A stretch of DNA of 64,000 bases from Candidatus Aramenus sp. CH1 (GTDB lineage: Archaea > Thermoproteota > Thermoprotei_A > Sulfolobales > Sulfolobaceae): the NCBI GenBank assembly GCA_022678445.1, contig JALBWU010000006.1:1-64000 (forward strand), written 5' to 3'. The notes below the pieces were generated by a model that saw only the letters and a list, made by a program, of their open reading frames with translations, was not told the origin of the DNA and did not search any database. Made by a program: the position numbers and the translations under genes. Numbering within the stretch: the stretch's first letter is position 1; every line of letters begins with the position of its first letter. This document shows, in pieces, positions 59,584-64,000 of the stretch.

Positions 59584-59998
59584 CGTAGTTATTATAGCGT
59601 GGCTTGCGGTACTTACGTATGTTACGCTAAGAAGGCACTACATCTTTACGAAAAAAGTTAAGAATAAGAGAAATATGAAGTCGAAGAGGTACATAATTTT
59701 CGAACTAGTAGTCGATGAGAGGGATAGAGACAAAGTGGATCAAAACTCGATAAACGCGGCCGTTAGGGACGCAGTAAAGGAGCTCCTTGGGAGAATGTGG
59801 CTTGAAATCTCAGATCCTAAGGTGATATTCTTCGATAAGAGGAGCCTAAAGGGGATAATTTCGACTAATAGGGCAGGTTATAAAGTAGTTGTAGCGTCAC
59901 TTCCTTTTGCGAAGGAGATAAATGGTGCAAAAGCTTTAATAGTTACAATAAGGACAAGTGGTAGTTTTAAGAGAGCTAAAAAGATTATGAACATGTGA
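59543..59998 (+). CDS. rnp2: Ribonuclease P protein component 2 (Pop5) with N-terminal membrane segment
   Basis: From residue 45 (MKSKRYIIFELVVDERD) the protein is Pop5: later YKVVVASLPFAKEINGAKALIVTIRTSG. The first 44 residues add a hydrophobic helix (LLALDVVIIAWLAVLTYVTL) and a basic stretch (RRHYIFTKKVKNKR), which would anchor it to the membrane. AAGGTGGG at 59532-59539 is a Shine-Dalgarno for the ATG at 59543, so the long form looks real. The internal ATG at 59675 would give a soluble form. The end overlaps a candidate C/D box sRNA. Confidence 0.82.
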   Translation: MIIQVSYYSLLALDVVIIAWLAVLTYVTLRRHYIFTKKVKNKRNMKSKRYIIFELVVDERDRDKVDQNSINAAVRDAVKELLGRMWLEISDPKVIFFDKRSLKGIISTNRAGYKVVVASLPFAKEINGAKALIVTIRTSGSFKRAKKIMNM

Positions 59999-60048
59999 TG
60001 AAGCCGCTCCAGACTGTAAGATGATGTACTCTGCGACGAGCTGACATA
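59990..60048 (+). ncRNA. Candidate C/D box sRNA
   Basis: Box C GTGATGA is at 59995-60001, a 12-nt guide follows (60002-60013), box D' is CTGT (60014-60017), box C' GATGATG is at 60020-60026, then a second guide of about 13 nt (60028-60040) and box D CTGA at 60041-60044. Archaeal sRNAs have this order and spacing and direct 2'-O-methylation. Box C covers the rnp2 stop codon. The target RNAs are not identified. Confidence 0.55.
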
Positions 60049-60096
60049 TGTAACACTTTTATTAATTACTGTAACTTATGTATTCTGGGATGTTAG

Positions 60097-60822
60097 TTGG
60101 CGTTCGGACCGGCAGCGATGGGATACGATAGGGCTATAACTATATTCTCACCAGATGGAGATCTCTACCAGGTCGATTACGCTTTCCAGGCAGTAAAGAA
60201 AGGTTGGACAACCTTAGGCGTTAAGACCAAAAAGGCCGTCGTGATAGCTGGAGAGAAAAAGAGGTCTATGTTAGTGGACATCGATAGCGTGGAGAAGATT
60301 TTCCTAATAGACGATCACGTGGGATGCAGTTTTGCGGGGCTTGCTTCAGATGGTAGGATTTTAATAGACTATGCCAGGAACTCCTCTCTTCAGCATAGGC
60401 TTGTTTACGACGAACCGATAAGCATAGACTACCTTACTAAGCTCGTTGCCGATGTTAAGCAAGCGTACACCCAACACGGAGGCGTTAGGCCCTTCGGAGT
60501 ATCTTTAATAATAGGTGGCGTAGACAAGGGAGTTCCAAAGCTATTCATGACCGAACCAAGCGGGCAGTACATGCCCTATTTGGCAGTTGCTATCGGAGAG
60601 AACTATACTACTGCCACAGAATACCTACAGAAAAACTACAAAGACGATCTCGACGTAGAGGATACCATAGCTCTAGCAATCAACGCGTTGAGGGGCTCTA
60701 GGCAGGGCGGGGAGAAGATAGGGCCAAGTGAGATAGAAATAGGTTACGCAGCAGGCGACACGGGTATCTTCAGAAAGCTGAGCCTAGAGGAGAGGGCACA
60801 GATACTCCAAAAACTAGGGTGA
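60097..60822 (+). CDS. psmA: Proteasome subunit alpha
   Basis: The 241-residue protein forms the outer rings of the 20S proteasome. AFGPAAMGYDRAITIFSPDGDLYQVDYAFQAVKKG is the alpha-type N-terminus with the gate residues. It starts with TTG. A TATA-like CTTTTATTA at 60056-60064 gives a promoter. It begins the operon with SBDS and the exosome genes, an arrangement common in archaea that links protein and RNA turnover. Confidence 0.96.
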   Translation: MAFGPAAMGYDRAITIFSPDGDLYQVDYAFQAVKKGWTTLGVKTKKAVVIAGEKKRSMLVDIDSVEKIFLIDDHVGCSFAGLASDGRILIDYARNSSLQHRLVYDEPISIDYLTKLVADVKQAYTQHGGVRPFGVSLIIGGVDKGVPKLFMTEPSGQYMPYLAVAIGENYTTATEYLQKNYKDDLDVEDTIALAINALRGSRQGGEKIGPSEIEIGYAAGDTGIFRKLSLEERAQILQKLG

Positions 60823-60831
60823 TAAAATTAA

Positions 60832-61530
60832 ATGCCCACAAAGGACGTCATAACGGTGAAGTACGAGTCTCACGGGGAACACTTCGAGATCTTGGTAAAG
60901 CCTAAGGAGGCTTTTTTGTTCAGATCTGGTAAGAACATTCCTATTTCTGACATAGTGGTTTCAGATACTATTTACAAGGACGTAAAGAAGGGACAGAAAG
61001 CCTCACCTTCTGCTCTTAAAAAAGTATTTGGCACTACCGATTTTGAAACAATAGTCAAGGATATCCTATTGAAGGGAGAATTGCCTCTCACCTCAGATCA
61101 GAGAAAAGAAATGTTGGAGAACAAAAGAAAGCAGATAGTGGACTTCATACACAGGAACGCCGTGGATCCCAAGACTAACTTGCCAATACCTATTTCTAGG
61201 ATAGAGATGGCAATGGAGCAGGCTAAAGTGCAGATAGATCTAAACAAGGACGCAGAGGCTCAATCACTACAAATTATTCATGAACTAGCGAGGATTATAC
61301 CTATTAAAGTAGCAAGAGCTATCCTAGAGATAAAGGTTCCTCCAAAGTATAGTCCTAAGGTCAGGTCCAGTCTTTCTAATTTAGGCTCAGTTAAGAAGAC
61401 CAACTGGTTAGCAGATGGAACTTTAATAGCGGAAATAGAGATACCAGCAGGGGCTCAAGAGGAGATAATTGATAAGCTAAATTCAATAACCAAAGGTGAA
61501 GTAGAAGTTAGAGTAATCCAAGTGAAGTAA
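60832..61530 (+). CDS. SBDS/Sdo1 ribosome maturation factor
   Basis: The protein (232 residues) has the three SBDS domains: N-terminal (ITVKYESHGEHFEILVKP), a central helical domain (RKEMLENKRKQIVDFIHRNAVDPK) and the C-terminal ferredoxin-like domain. In eukaryotes SBDS removes eIF6 from new 60S subunits; aIF6 is encoded at 20.6 kb here. It starts with ATG after GGTGATAAAATTA. Confidence 0.94.
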   Translation: MPTKDVITVKYESHGEHFEILVKPKEAFLFRSGKNIPISDIVVSDTIYKDVKKGQKASPSALKKVFGTTDFETIVKDILLKGELPLTSDQRKEMLENKRKQIVDFIHRNAVDPKTNLPIPISRIEMAMEQAKVQIDLNKDAEAQSLQIIHELARIIPIKVARAILEIKVPPKYSPKVRSSLSNLGSVKKTNWLADGTLIAEIEIPAGAQEEIIDKLNSITKGEVEVRVIQVK

Positions 61531-61532
61531 AG

Positions 61533-62264
61533 ATGTCGTCGAATAACAAGATTTACTTTCCAAATAGGAGCATAGTAGTTCCCGGAGACCTGGTGGCTGA
61601 AGGGAATTTTCAAGTCCCTTGGTCTCCGTACTACTATAAACAAGGTAACAAGTACTATTCTACAGTAATAGGACTGTTTGAAGTAAAGGAACCAATCTTC
61701 GAAATAATACCACTTGAAGGGTCTTACTATTATCCCAAGATAGGCGACACTGTGATAGGTCTGGTTGAGGACATAGAACTATACGGTTGGATACTCGACA
61801 TAAAGTCCATGTATTCGGCCTACCTTCCCGCTTCTTCCCTACTGGGAAGGTCTGTGAACCTAGGAGAGGATCTAAGGAAATTCATTGACGTTGGGGACTA
61901 CGTTATTGCCAAAGTGGAGAACTTTGACAGGACCACAAACCCTGTCCTCAATGTTAAGGGCAAAGGGTTAGGAAGGGTAGCTTATGGTACTGTAATAGAC
62001 ATCATGCCAGTCAAGGTCCCAAGGGTGATTGGGAAGAACAAGAGCATGTTAGAGGTCTTAACTTCTGAAACAGGATGTGAGATATTGATTGCACAGAATG
62101 GAAGAATATGGGCAAACTGCCCATCTAAAGATAAGGAGAATATTTTAATCTTGGCAGTAAAGACAATTGAGGCGGAATCGCACATTAGAGGTTTAACAGA
62201 TAGAATAAAAAGTTTGATTAAAGAAAAAATTGGTGAGAGTAATGATTCAAATACAAAAGCCTAG
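61533..62264 (+). CDS. rrp4: Exosome cap subunit Rrp4
   Basis: This 243-residue RNA-binding cap protein has the NT domain ([13 protein letters not shown]), an S1 domain ([24 protein letters not shown]) and a KH domain ([26 protein letters not shown]). It sits on the Rrp41-Rrp42 ring and lets RNA enter. Its end overlaps the Rrp41 start. Confidence 0.95.
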   Translation: MSSNNKIYFPNRSIVVPGDLVAEGNFQVPWSPYYYKQGNKYYSTVIGLFEVKEPIFEIIPLEGSYYYPKIGDTVIGLVEDIELYGWILDIKSMYSAYLPASSLLGRSVNLGEDLRKFIDVGDYVIAKVENFDRTTNPVLNVKGKGLGRVAYGTVIDIMPVKVPRVIGKNKSMLEVLTSETGCEILIAQNGRIWANCPSKDKENILILAVKTIEAESHIRGLTDRIKSLIKEKIGESNDSNTKA

Positions 62265-62976
62265 ATTAATCTTGGACGACGGAAGGAGATTAGACGGGAG
62301 AAAGCCAGACGAGCTAAGGCCAATGAAAATGGAGATAGGCGTCCTTAAAAACGCCGACGGGTCCTCGTTAGTTCAAGTGGGTAACACTAAGATAATTGCT
62401 GCAGTATATGGCCCTAGGGAGATGCATCCTAGGCATTTGGCAATGCCAAATAGGGCAGTGTTGAGAGTCAGATACCATATGACTCCCTTCTCCACTGACG
62501 AGAGAAAGAACCCGGCGCCGAGTAGAAGGGAAATAGAACTGTCAAAGGTAATCAGGGAGGCGTTAGAATCAACAATTCTAGTTGAGGAATTCCCAAGGTC
62601 CTCCATTGACATATTCATGGAGGTCATACAAGCAGACGCGGGGACCAGACTAGCGTCTTTGATGGCGGCGTCTTTGGCGGTGGTCGATGCTGGTATACCG
62701 GTTAGAGATCTCATAGCAGCAGTTGCAGTGGGTAAGGCTGATGGAGTGCTTGTACTAGATTTAAACGAGCCAGAGGACATGTGGGGAGAGGCAGACATGC
62801 CGGTGGCGATGATGCCGGCGCTAGGCCAAATTAACCTCTTACAGCTTAACGGTAACATGACTCCAGAAGAGTTTAAGCAAGGCCTTGAGCTTGCAATGAA
62901 GGGGATAAACATTATATATAATATGGAGAAGGAGGTCTTGAAGAGTAAGTATGCAGAATACAAGGAGGAGAGCTAA
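62242..62976 (+). CDS. rrp41: Exosome subunit Rrp41 (RNase PH-like, catalytic)
   Basis: This 244-residue phosphorolytic exonuclease has [16 protein letters not shown], the RNA-binding block [15 protein letters not shown], and [20 protein letters not shown] with the catalytic aspartates. I chose the ATG at 62242 ([13 protein letters not shown]); an in-frame TTG at 62230 is the alternative. Only the Rrp41 subunit is catalytically active in archaeal exosomes. Confidence 0.96.
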   Translation: MIQIQKPRLILDDGRRLDGRKPDELRPMKMEIGVLKNADGSSLVQVGNTKIIAAVYGPREMHPRHLAMPNRAVLRVRYHMTPFSTDERKNPAPSRREIELSKVIREALESTILVEEFPRSSIDIFMEVIQADAGTRLASLMAASLAVVDAGIPVRDLIAAVAVGKADGVLVLDLNEPEDMWGEADMPVAMMPALGQINLLQLNGNMTPEEFKQGLELAMKGINIIYNMEKEVLKSKYAEYKEES

Positions 62977-62978
62977 AT

Positions 62979-63809
62979 ATGTCCATGACTCCTTCTAACG
63001 AAAACATTGTCCCACTAATAAAGAAAGAGAGCATATTGCACATGTTAGAGAGAGGTTTAAGGGAAGACGGTAGGAAGCTTAACGAGTACAGACCGCTAAG
63101 TATAACCTTAGACTATGCGAAGAAAGCTGACGGGTCAGCTTTAGTAAAGCTAGGAGACACAGCGGTATTAGCTGGAGTTAAGGTAGAAGAGGAAGAGCCA
63201 TTTGAGGACACCCCGGCTCAGGGGAACTTAGTTGTTAACGTTGAGTTACTTCCGTTGGCGTACGAGACTTTTGAGCCAGGGCCGCCAGACGAAAATGCGA
63301 TAGAACTATCGAGAGTTGTGGACAGGAGCTTGAGGGACTCTAAGTCGATAGATCTAGGCAAGCTGGTTATTGAGCCGGGTAAAATGGTGTGGACTGTGTG
63401 GGTAGACATATATGTCCTCGATTATGGTGGTAACGTTCTCGACGCTTCCACGTTAGCTGCAGTAGCAGCTTTGTACAATGCTAAACTCCCTAAGGTTGTT
63501 AATGAGAACGGAGAAATTAAGGTTGTGAAGGAAGAGAAGGGCGATAGACTGCCCATTCTTTTCCCGGTTGTCACAGTAACTGCAGCTAAGATAGGCAAAT
63601 ACATTGTAATAGACCCAGACTTAGAAGAAGAGGCTATAGCTGACGCTAAACTCTCGATATCCTACACGCCAGAGGGCAGGATAGTGGGGATGCAGAAGTC
63701 TGGAGCTGGCAGTTTTAGCGTTCAAGAGGTACTGTACATTGAAAATGCCGTAAGGGCAGCTGGGCTTAAGCTCCTAGAAGATTTTAAAAAGCAACTAAAT
63801 ATACAATAA
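62979..63809 (+). CDS. rrp42: Exosome subunit Rrp42 (non-catalytic RNase PH-like)
   Basis: The 276-residue protein has the RNase PH fold: LREDGRKLNEYRPLSITLDYAKKADGS, and PPDENAIELSRVVDRSLRDS. It pairs with Rrp41 and helps bind RNA, without the catalytic aspartates of Rrp41. It starts 2 bp after the Rrp41 stop. Confidence 0.95.
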   Translation: MSMTPSNENIVPLIKKESILHMLERGLREDGRKLNEYRPLSITLDYAKKADGSALVKLGDTAVLAGVKVEEEEPFEDTPAQGNLVVNVELLPLAYETFEPGPPDENAIELSRVVDRSLRDSKSIDLGKLVIEPGKMVWTVWVDIYVLDYGGNVLDASTLAAVAALYNAKLPKVVNENGEIKVVKEEKGDRLPILFPVVTVTAAKIGKYIVIDPDLEEEAIADAKLSISYTPEGRIVGMQKSGAGSFSVQEVLYIENAVRAAGLKLLEDFKKQLNIQ

Positions 63810-63819
63810 GGTGATCAAG

Positions 63820-64000
63820 ATGGCGAAGTATAAGGTAGTTGGGATAGCGGGTAGGTTTGGCGCCAGATATGGATCTACCTTAAGGAAGAAGTGGAAGGAA
63901 GTTATGGAGAAGAGGTACGCTGATTACCAGTGCCCCGTTTGTAAAACTACTGGAAAAGTAATTAGAGTGGCTTCCGGCATTTGGTACTGTGAAAAGTGCG
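63820..64000 (+). CDS. rpl37ae: 50S ribosomal protein L37Ae, cut by window end
   Basis: This N-terminal part of L37Ae has 60 residues: RFGARYGSTLRKKWKEVMEK, and three cysteines visible of the C4 zinc motif (CPVC and the first of CEKC). An AAGGTGAT Shine-Dalgarno precedes the ATG at 63820. The stop lies beyond the window. It continues the exosome operon, as in other archaea. Confidence 0.93.
   Translation, partial: MAKYKVVGIAGRFGARYGSTLRKKWKEVMEKRYADYQCPVCKTTGKVIRVASGIWYCEKC

Overview
The window is a block of chromosome from a thermoacidophilic crenarchaeon of the order Sulfolobales. The evidence is the classic crenarchaeal informational operons (L31e-aIF6-LX-prefoldin-FtsY-SecE-Spt5-L11-L1-L10-L12-AlaS and PsmA-SBDS-Rrp4-Rrp41-Rrp42-L37Ae), archaeal lipid genes (glycerol-1-phosphate dehydrogenase, HMG-CoA synthase/reductase), tRNA introns at position 37/38, GGTGA Shine-Dalgarno motifs before internal operon genes, TATA boxes about 26 bp upstream of leaderless starts, and a relic of an SSV-type (fusellovirus) integrase. 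The genes look moderate in GC, closer to Metallosphaera-like genomes than to Saccharolobus; I cannot fix the genus from sequence alone.

Layout. 1-316: 3' end of a TnpB (IS200/IS605-type) gene and its right end. 317-8352: cobalamin adenosyltransferase, an ornithine-cyclodeaminase-like dehydrogenase, XerA recombinase, then a minus-strand run (beta-RFAP synthase, NSUN-type m5C methyltransferase, gamma-carbonic anhydrase-like protein, radical SAM protein) and a plus-strand overlapping trio (acyl-CoA-synthetase-like protein, thioredoxin, ABC ATPase). 8353-19304: glutamine synthetase, a DNA-binding regulator with a solute-binding-like domain, GTP cyclohydrolase I, prolidase, MoaA, a small kinase, a sulfur cluster (cysteine synthase, TusA-like, DsrE-like), DUF711, a PhoU-type regulator and nicotinate phosphoribosyltransferase. 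19359-29751: the large ribosomal/secretion/transcription operon. 29780-34345: tRNA-Arg, a SpeD-family decarboxylase and the mevalonate cluster (HMG-CoA synthase, thiolase-like protein, DUF35, HMG-CoA reductase). 34370-38310: serine hydroxymethyltransferase, UspA, GAPDH and PGK.

38311-43262 is the accessory region: AT-rich, gene-poor, with two TnpB relics in inverted orientation whose right ends face outwards, enclosing two unrecognised secreted proteins and an unrecognised ORF. 43263-51305 returns to core genes (SAH hydrolase, FKBP, G1P dehydrogenase, aCPSF1 nuclease, Lsm, L37e, spermidine synthase) interleaved with tRNA genes. In the tRNA cluster a degenerate SSV-type integrase N-terminus runs into tRNA-Val(GAC), marking an old provirus integration site. 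51397-64000 is translation and RNA metabolism: L21e, Rpb4, KsgA, HemK2, TrmJ, S3Ae, a sugar nucleotidylyltransferase, YchF, L15e, two RNase P proteins, a candidate C/D box sRNA, the proteasome alpha subunit and the exosome.

The points most worth checking are: two essential genes (ftsY and HMG-CoA reductase) each broken by one extra T in a T run; a thiolase-like protein lacking its catalytic Cys and His; an inverted-repeat operator candidate before the mevalonate operon; 77 bp of perfect nucleotide identity between the L10 and L12 genes; and two tRNA-Leu genes that are identical outside the anticodon arm. I found no CRISPR array and no clearly new defence system. The best candidate for something undescribed is the IS-bounded secreted-protein pair at 40.5-42.0 kb.
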